NCBI RefSeq assembly: GCF_024362695.1
Contig: NC_065420.1
Coordinates: 7,719,920-7,783,919 of the forward strand
Direction: 5' to 3'
Length of the DNA stretch: 64,000 nucleotides
Origin: Pectinophora gossypiella
Taxonomy: Eukaryota; Arthropoda; Insecta; Lepidoptera; Gelechiidae
The notes below the pieces were generated by a model, which saw only the letters and a list, made by a program, of their open reading frames with translations, was not told the DNA's origin and made no database searches. The translations under genes were made by a program, and so were the position numbers. Below, piece after piece: positions 34,401-47,190 of this stretch (position 1 is the stretch's first letter; every line of letters starts with the position of its first letter).

Positions 34401-34785
34401 TGTCATTCTTGTCCAAAATCTGCGTAGTACCTCACGTTTATAGATTTCATGATCAACAGAGCAAACGCATTACCTTCCGAACACTAAACGTCTCATAAAA
34501 ATATATTTCTTCAATATGTTTTCCTTGACAAATATTAGTGATGGAATTATTGGAATCATTCAATACATGGTATTCCAAGTATTATTCGTCATACAATTGA
34601 AAATATCTCTAATCCAATCTCTAAGTCAATTTGATATTTGAATAAATTTGTTGTTTCTTTAATGTGTGCAATAACTTAATTTCTTTGTTTTCGTTGTATA
34701 TTATACCACACAGTACAGGTATACCTTATTTTTTTCAGTTTTTGGTCACAATCAGTTCTTACATTTTTAAGTAACATAACATAAA

Positions 34786-35071
34786 CAGCCTATATACGTC
34801 TCACTGCTGGGCACATGCCTTCCCTCAATCAACCGGAGGGGGTGTGAACCATACTCCACCACGCTGCTCCACTGCGGGTTGGTGGAGGTATTTTTACGGG
34901 ACCGGGACTCATCTTACTTTTCAGACAAACAGGTGGTTCAAGCCTGAAAAGTCATTACCAAACAAAGGACAGTCTCATAAAGTGATTTCGACAATGTACC
35001 AATCGGGAATCGAAACCGTACCTCCTGATCATGAGCCGAATGCTCTAACCACTAGACCACTGATAAGTAAT
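34786..35071 (-). repeat. Family D tRNA-derived SINE, near full length
   Basis: On the minus strand the head is AGTGGTCTAGTGGTTAGAGC (A box) with GGTTTCGATTCCCG (B box). Body blocks TGTTTGGTAATGACTTTTCA and ACCACCTGTTTGTCTGAAAA parallel the family A body (GTTTGGTTAGGACATTACAG, ATCACCTGATTGTCCGAAAG). The 3' part, GCAGCGTGGTGGAGTATGGT to CCCAGCAGTGAGACGTATAT, is the family D tail. Confidence 0.75.
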
Positions 35072-35079
35072 TTTTCAGT

Positions 35080-38000
35080 ATTTTTATATATTATATAATT
35101 AGTAGTAGGTATTTTTTAAAGGACATAAACTTAAAAATGTGTGTAAATAATGAATGATTTTTTTCAATCGATTAGTTCGAATAGCTACCCATTCCAATGA
35201 ATCATTCACATTCGCCCATCACTACAAATATTACATACGAGTTACATAGAAATTGAATCATAGCGCGGCAATGATTTCCATTTTGAATGCGATGAGCTTA
35301 CGTGTGACGCGACGTCATGACAGCTGTAAATAAACCTAATAATACGAAACCACATTTTACCAAGAATTTGTTTGGTTATCATTATATTGTACGTGTTTCC
35401 ACTAGTTCAGTCGAGATTATGATATGTGTTATAAATATTATAAATTCCAAAACAGATAATTTAATCATGCTTGTGATTTTGTTCTTAGAAACTGTTTGGA
35501 TCATAATTCAAATCAAATCAAATATACTTTATTCCACAGAATTAAATTATAACAATCAGACATAACACATGAATACAGTACAATTTGGCCGGCCTTATTG
35601 CTCTAGACAATTGATGACAATTTATAAATTATAATCCATAATATTATTATATGCTAACTTTCGATAAGTTTTATTAATTTCGATCAATTTGCTTTTTGCG
35701 AAGGAACTTTAATCGTGATGTTTTTTAAATTATCAAAGAAGATCTAGAATATAATCATCGGCTATACAGCTTGTTGAGAAGCTGCAGTAGTTTTACGCGG
35801 AGATGTTTGACAGAGAATATTTACTTCGGCAAAATTGACGATTCAATGTGTAACTAACTATATTACCCACTAAGCAAAGATATTTTTGGGTTTCTGTTTG
35901 AATCACTACTTAATCAAACTCGAAAATTAATATTTACAAACGAATAAAAATAAATAAGTACTCATTATATCTCACAGGATGAATTCAAAAGGATATTGAT
36001 AGAGAGTTGGTTTTATTCAGAAACCAAGCAAAGACTTGAAAATATCTGGGTAAAGCATAATAGTGCTAATTATATATTAACTCGGTTTCAAAATTAATAA
36101 AGTCGGCCGGGAGTATTCGTTACTACGGAAAATTTTAATTTTATTAACATTTTCAATTTCCACACTTTTCCGTGTCCTATTTCTCGTTGTGGTTTACAGA
36201 ATTCAATTTAAAAGCGCATAAAAGTTCTCTGGCAGTGGAATCTCTAGATTAACATAGATATTGGCCCGACCTGTGCCATTCGCTGTGGTTCATTCCAATA
36301 CTGCATTTACATGATTACTTAGTCACAATGATATTACATCTTAGACAATATCTAATTGGAGTGACGTAAAATGCAGATTAGATGTCATCAAAGAAACTGT
36401 TACTTAAAACGTCCGATATAGTGGTTAGAGCGTTAGATACCTACCTACCTAACTTGACCTGGGAGCTTAAAAAGGCACACTGAAGCAATTCCTCTAAAAA
36501 AGCAATATTGCTATTTGATTTTTGTTGACACAGCGCACTTAGTTTTATATGCTTGCGCCAAACTACAATATTGCTTTTTAGATGAATTCTTTCAATGTGG
36601 CCGATCTAGACCATACGTTATGAATATACGTTATTACAATACGTTATTACAATACGTTATGAATACTTTTCAATCAATAAGTAATGAAAATTTTCGAATC
36701 ATAATATTACAGTAACGACAGATGACATTGTAAGTGCTCAACCTTTTGAAGATGTTTTTAATTATTTTTCAGCTGTGCTTTTTATGTTGTAGCTCTAACT
36801 TTTCACGACTCCCACTAACCGTTTAAAAATCGTTTAGCTCGCGATCGACGAGGCAAGGTTCCAAGCTCTTAAAATTTATAAGATAGAAACATTTTAGTGC
36901 TAAGCCAGTGATAGCTTCATATATTCCCTTTCTTTAAAGTTTGTTTTAGAGAAAAATCGGAGTGAATAAACCCATAATACTTGACTAAGCTGGTGTGTAA
37001 AGTAAATCATGAATAAATTCTACCATTTTGTTAAGCAAGTTTAGAAGATACGTAAGAAGTTCAAAGGGTTTTGGATTTTATACGATTTTATTTAGACGTA
37101 ATCAAATGATCACGTGATAAAATCTATGCGATCTCAGTTTTTCACTGAAAATATTATACAGACTGTATACTATTACAAACTAAGACAACTTAATAAACAG
37201 GTTCAGAACGACTATACTTTTGTAAGTAAGCATTATTTTCCACGTATTTTTCGTAGGCAAAAACGATCGAACTTAAACGACAATACTCATAGTACTGTAA
37301 CAACAAAATTTCCATATACTTACGTACTTAGCAAGATTAGTAAAAAGTTTGTATAGTTCTAAATTATTATATCATAATTACCTATTAACTAAGTATTGTA
37401 CTGTATAACAGTATGGATTATCTTTCATTTGTTGGCAGCATTTTAACTCAATAATATCGCAAGGACTTTCCAATGTTCCTACCACAGTCTCCAGTTTCCA
37501 TTTCCTCCCCTTTGCACTACTTTGCATCGATTCTCTATTTTGCCTTTGAATCAAAGGTTTCAACTACATTGAACACTTTAGCACTTTAGAATTCGCTTTT
37601 TATTGTGCTCTTTGTAAGCAACTGCTACTATTGACGACAGTGGAATTAATTTAAAAGTAACTTTGGTTTTGCATTGATTTAAGTATCCATAGATTTTTAC
37701 GCATAAAAGTATTTCTTTACTAAATTTTGTCTTTCTGGCAACTTGTTATTTCAACTAACACATACAATTATACAGGCGACATTATAATAAATTTTAGTAT
37801 GTGCACAATCTCTCTCAAAATTTAAAAGCTTCCCTCTTATAGGTGGAATAATCGCCATTCCTCTCTTCTTTCCGCCGAATCCTTCACCAAATACTACACG
37901 ATCTGTACCTTTTATTTTATTTCTGTCATGAATTTAATGATCTTTAAGGTTTACCCCTTTCGTAGTGTTCTTTATAAATGAATCTCTCCGGTTTCCTATG

Positions 38001-38905
38001 TACAATACAATATTTTTATTGCACAATCAGACAAGAAACTGTAAGCTAAGTAAGAAAGTCATATTATGTTGTAGCTCTAGATAGCTCTACTTTATAAAAC
38101 GGTGCAAGTTATGTTATATAATCTTTCTTGCAGTCACGTACATCAGAAAAAAAGCGTATTTACTTAATAATAAATTATACGTTAACCTCGTAAGAAACAA
38201 TAGTTAAACATAAACTCTCTTTATTTTTCACTTTCCTTCCACCGTAATTTTTTGTTTTTTATAATTTTTAGTTAGTAAGTAAGTAGTTAGTGTTTAAAGC
38301 CAGTATACATTTGTGTAAGTATCTAGACTTGAAAGTATTCTTGTACGTGCAAATGAAATAACTGAGAAGATTTGTACCCTCTCCACTAAAATGTACTGGA
38401 TTTCATTTTGGGCTCTATTTTTCACTTTATATATCACAGTTAGTCTCACAGTTTGTCTGGTGTTCTAGGCGACAGATGGGCTTACACATTTTCACATTGG
38501 GTATTCTGTCTCGAAGTTTTGGGGACTATGTGAAACGTGTCTTCTCGGCGGTCTAACTGAAAACCCAGAATAAAGGATTTATTTACTTATCGCTGTCTTT
38601 TCATTTAATTATAAGCTTTTGTGCTAGTTAGTTTTAATAATTAATTACTGTTATAAGGTGAAAGTAGAAAAAAATACCTACCGAGTCGTGCGCTCTGTTA
38701 GAATTTCAAGTTTATATGGAGTTATAATATTAAAAAAAAACGTTTCATTCGCCTGTGGTTTGGTGGTATGTTTGGTTAATTAAAATTTTCTGACCGAAAT
38801 GAAACTATATTAGTATTAATTTAATGTACTTATTGTGGTAATTTATGTTAAAACTGAATTCCGATATTTTAGGAACGTAAAGAAAATGTAATAAACTGCT
38901 ACTTT
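35080..38905. other. Long AT-rich stretch without recognisable gene
   Basis: A LINE-type terminus occurs at 35500-35575 (tandem ATCAAATCAAATATACTTTA). All frames, including 35317-35565 and 37114-37356, lack recognised domains. Confidence 0.45.
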
Positions 38906-38908
38906 TTT

Positions 38909-38992
38909 AAAACCCGGACCTGTCAAATCTTTAGATTAGGTAAGCGGACCCTGTGAAAAACGGGATAACACTAGGGAAACGACGACGACTAC
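38909..38992 (+). repeat. Family B SINE tail
   Basis: AACCCGGACCTGTCAAATCT, TAGGTAAGCGGACCCTGTGA and CGGGATAACACTAGGGAAAC, then GACGACGAC. Confidence 0.7.
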
Positions 38993-39243
38993 TTTTTAAA
39001 ATAAAATACTTGCAAACAAGAAAAAATGAAATGAAAACAGTGAGCAAAGCCTGCCTGAGCCTTTTCTAAAACGCAGAGTTCAGCGGTTTGTATGGAGTTC
39101 CAATCTGTCTTCAGAATTCAAAGAGGGTTTATTGTTCGTGGGACAAAAGAAAAACTTGTCACTAAAGATTCAAGTGGACTTGCTGAATTTTTGTTAACTT
39201 TTTTTATCGAACGATACATGTTTTTTTTTATAAATAATTATAG

Positions 39244-39295
39244 TAAATTAAATTCATGATTAAATAAACCTTTATTTAATCATGAATTTAATTTA
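39244..39295. repeat. Perfect 25-bp inverted repeat with 2-base loop
   Basis: The left arm 39244-39268 (ending TTCATGATTAAATAAA) is the exact reverse complement of 39271-39295. The two bases between are CC. It is extremely AT-rich, and no stop-adjacent gene makes it a terminator. Confidence 0.8.
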
Positions 39296-39570
39296 ATTTA
39301 ATCAGGTGAGGTGCGGGACGTTTTGTAGGGTTGCCGAGCTGCTGTTTTGGATAGCTCAACATGTTTCTTAAAAAATAAAAATCAGAAGCTCAAGAGCGTA
39401 TTAGTAACTACGCCCAGAAGTGAATATAAAGTTTTATAGAGTTATACGCCTAGGCGCAAACATTCCGACTTCACTTTCTGATCTGTATTATAATAGTATG
39501 CAGGTCTATACTCGAATAATGGCTACTCAGCAACCATTTACACATACAAACGATTGCTGAGTAATGTACT

Positions 39571-39584
39571 GTGTGTGTGTGTGT
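39571..39584. repeat. GT microsatellite
   Basis: Seven GT units, directly before repeat I copy 3. Confidence 0.75.
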
Positions 39585-39720
39585 CAACCACTATAGACGG
39601 CGATACGGCTCACCATATATTCACATAGGTCTATTAGAAAGCTCGGTTAAGCGTAGGTACTTAGTTCATCTTGCGCTGTATGTATATTTGATCAGGTGAG
39701 CTTATGTGATCAGGATCAGT
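39585..39720 (+). repeat. Dispersed repeat I, copy 3
   Basis: CTATAGACGGCGATACGGCT, then TAGAAAGCTCGGTTAAGCGT, as in 11598-11748. Confidence 0.5.
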
Positions 39721-39724
39721 CATT

Positions 39725-41149
39725 CTCTTGAAGTTCTCTTTAAAACGATTCGGTCTTGATGACGAGATCCGGTTTAGCGATGGTTGCAGTAAAACGGATT
39801 TTAAGTTAAATAACGTTTTGGTAATTTTATTTTACAAAAAATGAGAGGTACTGTGGGGAAAGTTACTGGCATTCATAAATCAATTTATCCAAGTCTTTGA
39901 ACATTTAAGCTTCTTTACAATTTAAAAATTGATTGCCTGTAGAAGGTAAGGTCTGTGGCCTTACAGATGCTCAATCCAAAAGTATTTTACAATTGAATGG
40001 GACCTGAAAAAAGGACGATTTTAGTTCAATAAAAGGACATCCCAAACGTGATAGAAACTATGTTTTATCTTTTTAATGGAAATCGCGACTCAACCCTTTT
40101 CGTCGTGCGTATATATACCTATATGGATAAGCATAGAGTAGGCATTTTGAGCAAGCAAATGCTTAAATACAATACGTAACACAAAAGGTCTGTCGGAGCC
40201 CAAAGACCTGAATAAAGACTTGAACACAGTAGGTAGTGAAAGCGTTTCAACAGGATCTTTTAAAAGCGAAGAAATTCGAAATCCTTTATGTAGAAGGAGA
40301 GAGGAGCACAGTTACTTGAAAAGCATTTTTAACAGTCGGCGATGTGAATAGGAAAGTAAGTATTTTGAAATAAGTAGTATAAATCCACGTTCGTTCATCT
40401 TTACAGATTTATAAAAAGAACTAGGATAGACAGATAATAATTATTTTTTTATACAATCCAAAGTATTAATAAAATCGACTGATTCAAAGTTTAATGTACT
40501 TAATAAATTAAATGTTTTAATATACTTACGTATGGTTTATTTTGTATTTATTTCTCAACATCCCGTTATTCGGTACCGTAAAGTCAAGAGATTGTTTGAC
40601 CTACTTCAGGCTATGATAGACAGACGTATTGTTGTACCCTGCGTTGTAATTACTGCAGTATCGCACTATCCATAGGATCAGCAAAGCGTCGTCATGAGCA
40701 CAATAATTATGCCTCGTTCACAATACGACCCATTTGTAAGTAGCTAGTAGCAAACAAACTAACTGGCAAAAAGGTGAACAAGTTAAAATTATGCATGTAA
40801 AATGTGTAGAGTGCACAAACGGGAAAATATTGTTCGTCAAACTAGTTTCCGGCGTTGCTACGGCAGCGCGTTGCATCGTTTTATGGCGTCTTTGTGTAAG
40901 TATAATAATACAAAATTTTGAGAGCAATGTTGACTTTTTGTAAGAGAAAAAGAAAGAACTAGACTATTTTTAGGACTAGGGAGGTAGGATAGTATAGGAA
41001 TACTACTCACATACACACCCACACACACTTGGCGTTTAACTACCCAATTTAGGTACTTCTAGGATTTACTAAAATAAATCTGTCAAAAGCCGATATGAGA
41101 GTCTAAGTATTTCGGTTTGCCGGAAGGCTCGGTCTAACAGAGCGCTTTC
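39725..41149. other. Stretch without recognisable gene
   Basis: The minus-strand frame 40718-40927 has no domain. Opposite it, a GC-richer block ends at a strong donor-like GTAAGTAT (about 40895). No acceptor, start context or similarity supports an exon. Confidence 0.35.
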
Positions 41150-41275
41150 ATAAAACCCAGACTACATTTTTTAACGTGGATTAAAACTAGCGTATATGTT
41201 GCGTGGTTTTGTTAGTAAAAATAACATCAGTATGCGCTTACGAGGTATTTACTATGTACGACGATATAGTACAAC
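41150..41275 (+). repeat. Dispersed repeat O, copy 2
   Basis: GTGGATTAAAACTAGCGTAT and the TGCGCTTACGAGG block parallel 5930-6060. Confidence 0.4.
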
Positions 41276-41316
41276 AAATACTATAGTATTCATTTAATAA
41301 TCTGATATTACCTCCA

Positions 41317-41413
41317 CCGGCCGGAATACGCACAGGACCGCGAAAAATGGAAAGAGGAAGGGGAGGCCTTTGCCCAGCAGTGGGATCTTGTAGGCTAGAT
41401 TAGATTAGATTAG
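41317..41413 (+). mobile_element. Complete 97-bp 5'-truncated LINE insertion with target-site duplication
   Basis: In frame it reads PEYAQDREKWKEEGEAFAQQ then WDLVG and TAG (41396-41398), a LINE ORF2 C-terminus. A (TTAGA)n tail follows. Exact 10-bp duplications ATTACCTCCA lie at 41307-41316 and 41414-41423. Confidence 0.87.
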
Positions 41414-41444
41414 ATTACCTCCAGGTTTTTGTCGAAGTGTTTTA

Positions 41445-42060
41445 ATATTCTTTTTTACCATTAATATTCACTGTAAGGCGGCGGAAGGTTGTTTACATAC
41501 AATTACTTATCGATGCGGTACCGAAATATGTTTGTCTTGACAAAATGTGGATCGTCGTATTATGTATTATACATATAGAATCCGGATAACATACGGCGTT
41601 ATAATAAAGATAAAACTGGACTGTTTGTGTTCCGTTTTATTCATAATATTTAACCTACAACAGTCACATTGTGGCGGATCTAACTAGTTGGTCAGCTAGT
41701 TCCGCCCACATGCAACAGATGGCGCCACATTGAATAATGCAGTCTTCAAGCTATCGTGAAACGCGATATCGAAGTTTACACAGCAAGACGCATATATACA
41801 ACTTCCAACATAACACCGTTGGATCGTCGATCCCTAGTCACACTACCAACTTGTGGCTAGCGGGGTACTATGCTCTGTTCAGTACCCCGATAACATCCTT
41901 TGGCGGCAGCACCCCCTCGCCGCCAAAACATTTCTGGATATTGGCGTCGCCGTTTGCAAGAAAGTTAACGCGCACATTATTGTGCAAAACTTGCGAACAA
42001 CAACAAAATCACATAAATAGAATCGATTTTAAGTATAATCTATTCGATGTCAGATAACAA
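41445..42060. other. Possible LTR-retroelement remnant
   Basis: An AATAAAGATAAAACTGGACT signal and a CCTACAACAGTCACA end are followed by a GC-richer block with AACAGATGGCGCCACATTG and a 106-codon plus-strand frame (41737-42057). The arrangement recalls an LTR end plus leader. No second LTR, primer-binding site or protein domain was identified, so this is weak. Confidence 0.25.
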
Positions 42061-45000
42061 ATTGTAAATACACATTCCGCACGTATGTGCTTACCGGGCA
42101 GTAAAGATAAACCTCTCCACACTGATTTAATATTAAACAACTTTAGATACGGCTTTGATAACACGATGTCATTTGTAATCACGCGATATAATAATGTATG
42201 TGTACGCTTCAAATGTTGATTGGTTTAACAGGTATATACATGATTCTGTAATTGAATATAGATATATATCCTATACACAGCCCACATATTCCTTTACAGA
42301 AACCTATGTAATACACAGGCTGTAGGCTGGTAAATACCTACCTATAGGGGAATTACAGGTTTGTAGATTTTGTCACGTTATTACACACAAATCTAACAGA
42401 CGCAATATGATCCGTAAACAGCCCAACACGAGTTAGAATCGCCCACTAAAGGGTTCTGTAAACTTCCGTATCATGAAATACTCCTAATAGTTAAGTAAAC
42501 TTTGTAACTTATACTGTTTACGAGCTTGGCGCTCGTGATAGCATTGCCAATCGATAATCGACTACCGAGAGTTAATAATTAGTCTATCGTTATTAGAAAT
42601 ATTAATCGATAGATAGTAAGGCTATTTGGAGATGAAAACTTTTGTATTTGAGAACTACTTATTTATCGATAGTTTCGCTCAACTAACGCATGACAAATGA
42701 ACATCAGTGTAAAACTTTCTTTTTGGCATTGGCAACCGCCTTTGTTCAATAAATAGCCGTTTTAATTTGAACCTTGTCGGCGCAAGTATAGAGTTACGGT
42801 ATATTTTATGACTACTTCCCGGCGCCGTAAAGTTAATCTTATAATCTTGTTTTAGTACACGATCGTAACAGGCGTTACTTACTAGCCTAGACTGCCTTAA
42901 AGGATTTCTTTGTTAACACCAACTTTCAAGGATAAGTAACTATAAGTCGCTAGGCAACTAGGTACAAGCTGATTATATATTTATATCATTAGGTGATCAG
43001 TTGCTGATCATGTAAAGTACCTATCTAAATTCAAAATAACGTCACCTACTGTACACGTTCCACGTTCAAATGTCATTTTTATTGTTTCAAGTTTTTTACT
43101 TATAACACTCATACGGTTTTGGTTGCTGTGTTCACATTCACCTTTTCAACATTACCCAAGTGTTTGCATAAAATTGTTCGTCCTGAAGTTGGTGTTTGAG
43201 TAAACCGCACGAACGTCACAGGCAACTTTTGTGTTGAAACATTCATCGCTCCTGTTTGAATCCCGAATTTTAAATAACGCTCGCCAACAGAAGGTAGCGT
43301 TATGAATTTACGTGCTCAAACATCACTAGCTAACTCAACCATTTTGTAGATATTCGTCAACCTTTCTAACGACGCGATATTCACATTTTGTATAAGTAAT
43401 AAAAATATAGTAGCGTTGATGTGATATTTTTGGATGGATTTTATGGGTTATTTCGTTTAATGGCACATACAACTGCCGCGGAAAAAAGCCTATTTATCCG
43501 CTACTCTTTTATATAATCGTAAAAAAACACTCAAAACTTATTATATGTACTTTATTGAAAAGGAAATTAGACTACGCGTTACTTATAAATGGTGGTTAAT
43601 TAAATAAAATAAAATATTGACTATTAATATGTGTACTCTGATGATCCTACAATGATGTTGAACGAAACGGTAAACACGTCAATTGCCTATAACTAAAGGG
43701 GACCATAACGAGCAGATAGTAGTACTTTCCAAGCCAGCGAGCGAGTGGAGGCAGCGTAGTGCAGAAACGATGCCGAGACAAATTTTCCGCTCGAATGGCC
43801 GTAATGAACCATTGCACTGCGCTAAACAAAAGTTCTACTGCACAGTTCTCTCATTAATCCACCTAGGACTCCACTAGCCTGCTACAAAAAGTGGAGCTTT
43901 CATTATTTCTTTTTATGTTAAAGAGAATATTAAACTCCGCTTTTGTCTTGTTTAAGTAAAACTAATGGCTATAATGATACATTTGTGTTATTTATCTTCA
44001 CGCTGTTTTTAGCGTGGTTTTAATGAAAAAGCTTTTCCACTGTCATTACGAGTGCTGGAGAAGTTTTGTCTCTTAAAATATTTCTAGAATTTTTTTATAG
44101 AAGTTTCTCTTCATGTTGTATGTGCAAATATTGTATTTTGGGCACTCCTTCTAATTTACAACGTATAAAAAATATATTTTAAGGAGGCATTCTCTGAAAT
44201 TTAGAAAAAAATAAATACTAAAACGGTTAAATAATTATGCATAGAGCTATTACATAATTAGCTATTAAATGTAATGAATAGAAAGCAAATTTTTATGTCA
44301 AAGACAGTTAAATTTGAGATTTTATAATTAGTGTTTTAAGATTCGCCAGTACATAGAGTTCGTTGTTTAAGATGGATGCACATGGAGTCGGAGAAGCGAG
44401 CCGGGCCCGCAACTTTGAAAACAGTTACGTACTAAATCCCGCACCCCTGCCCGCTTATTCCGCTCTCCCATTTCTGAGCGCAGCGAACATCAAGCTAAAC
44501 GAACCAGTTTAAGACCTTGTTTCTCATGGCACTACCCGAAAATTACTTATTTATCGCAGCAAGAGTTAACTCTTACAAACTTGATGGAGAGCCGGTCCCT
44601 CGGATATTTGCAGAGGCGACCAATCTGATAGAAATCATCAAGTTGAAATTGAGTGCCGTTGCAAATCGATTTCATCTGATCAAATCGCTTCGTTACTGGG
44701 ACTTTGATAACCAACGCTGTACTTTTAAATTTGTAGGTATGTAAGTTATAAGGAGAAACAGGGAAAGAAATTTAAACTTAATCTTTAAAAAATAGGGCAA
44801 TGATGTTTTTCGTACAAGTAGGTAATGTATCTTTCTACAAAGCATTCTATTTCTTTTGCTTTATAAGAACGTTTAAAATTTATAGAATTTTAATTTTACT
44901 TATTTCAAGGTCAAAATATGAAGTTTAGAAGGTTTTTATAATCAAAGTAAAGGTCAATATTATGGTCACCTTTTTATGTTTAAAAAGATTTATACTTCGA

Positions 45001-45450
45001 AAGTAGTAGTATTGGTACGTTTTTTAACGACTTGGGATTCAGACTATCTGGATACGGGTTACTTGTGTCATTGTAATACAACCTTATAAATCAATTGTAG
45101 AGCCGTGGTTTGTCGGTTTTGTAACAAACTGGTAACCGGAAGGATTTCCACTCCAGCATAGTGTGAGGAGAACAGTAAGTAGGCTATACATAAACTTACC
45201 AAAGTTTACGACTGTATAAATATCCCCGGCAATCTCTAACAAAAACGTTTACATTACCACGATACAAAACCAATTCAGGATTACATCAACCCATATCCCT
45301 TTGTGCATCCTATAGCGATTTGAATGCGAAATCTCTACAACTGAATTATATTATTCGATTCGCGGGCTCTCAAGAGCAAGCTGATAAAACACTATCTATT
45401 TTTGATCTCATTTTGATTGATCGAAAAAGTAAGATGACTCCGTCCTTCGA
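42061..45450. other. Long stretch with unassigned ORFs only
   Basis: Frames at 43683-43877 (plus) and 44517-44744 (plus, starting MFLMALPENY and ending before a GTATGT) are not recognised. Several ATCGATAG motifs cluster at 42550-42675. Repeat Q lies at 44385-44475. No supportable gene. Confidence 0.35.
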
Positions 45451-45454
45451 GGGC

Positions 45455-45800
45455 AATTTTCCGACAGGAAATGCCACTTGATATGAACTCAGCATCATGG
45501 TCTGACTTATCCCCGTCAGTATTCGTTACGGTGTCACTAACATCCATACCTGCTTGTATGGCTATCGTATATACTTGTACGGTGTGTAAGTGACATCGTA
45601 ACGAATACTGAGGGGGATGATTCAGCTGATTATTCTGAGTTAATATCAAGTGGAATTTTCCATCGCAAAAGTAATAAAAATTGAAAATAATTTGAATAAA
45701 TTAAAAAAAATGAATTTTCGATGGAAAATTCCACTTGATATCAACTCAGAATCATGGTCTGAATCATCCCCCTGAGTATACGATGTCACTAACATTATTA
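45455..45800. mobile_element. Family E palindromic MITEs: half copy plus full copy
   Basis: A right half at 45455-45552 (ending TTCGTTACGGTGTCACTAAC) is followed by a full copy at 45578-45800. In the full copy, AGTGACATCGTAACGAATAC with AAGTGGAATTTTCCATCG at the left is complementary to the right arm ending ACGATGTCACTAAC. Confidence 0.75.
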
Positions 45801-46860
45801 ACTATTTGCTAGATGACTAGGTATTCTGGTTATCTTTACACTACGTGTTCACACCGCGTTCGGGACAAGTAATCGACATCTGCTTCGCCGTGATTAATGC
45901 GTGTGTTCCCGTAATAGAGCCGGTCATTTGTTACTCCACAGTCGATATAATTAAGTATACAATCATCTGTCTTGTCTCCGGGTGAAGTGGATGTTTCCCT
46001 CGACTGTCAACTGTTTTGGACGTGTCAATTTTTTCTGTTGTCAAAAGTGACACAGAGAGATTATGTCCAAGGTCTTTTCTAACACGTCACCGTAAGGTTC
46101 ATCATATCCAGATATTCATACATCCATTTTCGTATCCATAGTGGCTGCTAAATGTCTTTGATTACTAGTTGCTCTGCCCACTACGTATGTGTCGATAGTG
46201 AGCTCAGTGCTTTTTTTTAACCCCGGGTGCAGCCCGCGTGCTAAGGTAAATTAGTATATATTTCTTTTACTGAGTAATTACTAAACATCAGTGTTACAAG
46301 TCCTTCTAATGTAAGTCGTTACTCAATTATGTCCTATTATAAGTCGCTACTCTGCAGTTATAACGGGAATCAGTCATAAGCGGCAAAGCAAATAAATTAC
46401 AAACTAAGGAACTGTAACTCACAGCGTTACTCTGCCGCTACGCAGCTACGCCGTTACGGTCGTAACCCGTAGCATACTCCCGTAACGAGCCAGATATTTA
46501 CTCAAATAAAATGATATTTAAGTATTTGAAAGTTGCTACATTTTATTCTTAACTTCAAAGTAGCTAGTATTAGAAAACAGCATTTTTATTGGCAAATACC
46601 TAGTATTCACTGTGAATACTGATTGATTAATGACAGTTTCAGTTCAATATCAGTGTGCAGGCTTAATTCATTACAGTAAATGCAGTGCATAGTGAGCGAG
46701 TATTGAGCGACTGTTGAGCGAGTCACAGTGCTTTGTCTGTCTCGTTACTTGTTGGTTAATTTATAGTGACTCTTCGTTACTGTATTAAGACGAATACTCC
46801 TCTTTGTCTGTGAGGCAGGACCTTTCAAAGAGTAGTATTACTTGTAGGCATTGTTTTCGA
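45801..46860. other. Stretch without recognisable gene
   Basis: A GCTACG/CGTAAC-rich cluster lies at 46433-46490. Nothing else recognised. Confidence 0.4.
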
Positions 46861-46863
46861 TTC

Positions 46864-47190
46864 TTCTTCTTCTATCGTATGGGTTGTGAGGTGAATTACC
46901 AACTTCATCAACCCTGGTGTCAGGGTTACTATTGAGCCGCCAAAGGCCCTTGACATGACTCATGTAACGACTACGTACTTACATCAGTAAGTAGTAACCG
47001 GGGACCAACGGCTTAACGTGCCTTCCGAAGCACGGATCGTCTTACTTTCGGACAATCAGGTGATCAGCCTGTAATGTCCTAACCAAACTAGGGACCACAA
47101 AGTAATTTTTGTGATATGTCCCCACCGGGAATCGAACCCAGGACCTCCGGATCGTGAGCCCAACGCTCAACCACTGAACCACGGAGGCCG
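46864..47190 (-). repeat. Family A tRNA-derived SINE, best preserved copy
   Basis: On the minus strand the head GGCCTCCGTGGTTCAGTGGT through CCTGGGTTCGATTCCCGG folds like a tRNA. The presumed anticodon loop CTCACGA would carry CAC (valine). The body, GTTTGGTTAGGACATTACAG, ATCACCTGATTGTCCGAAAG, then GTGCTTCGGAAGGCACGTTA, ends in CATACGATAGAAGAAGAAGA. A and B boxes imply an internal polymerase III promoter. Confidence 0.85.

Noticed and set aside
40860..40900. ATGGCGTCTTTGT before a strong GTAAGTAT donor
   Set aside because: Looks like a first exon, but no partner exon, promoter or similarity supports it.
43683..43877. GC-richer block with frames on both strands
   Set aside because: Neither frame is recognisable; equal openness on both strands argues against coding.
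44517..44744. 75-codon frame ending at a GTATGT donor-like site
   Set aside because: Possible exon, but I recognise no family and see no convincing acceptor or neighbouring exon.
46990..47190. tRNA-like sequence with CAC anticodon (valine) on the minus strand
   Set aside because: It continues into the family A SINE body and tail, and the stem pairing is weak. It is a SINE head, not a functional tRNA gene. The same reasoning applies to heads at 3650, 5159, 18147 and 35071.
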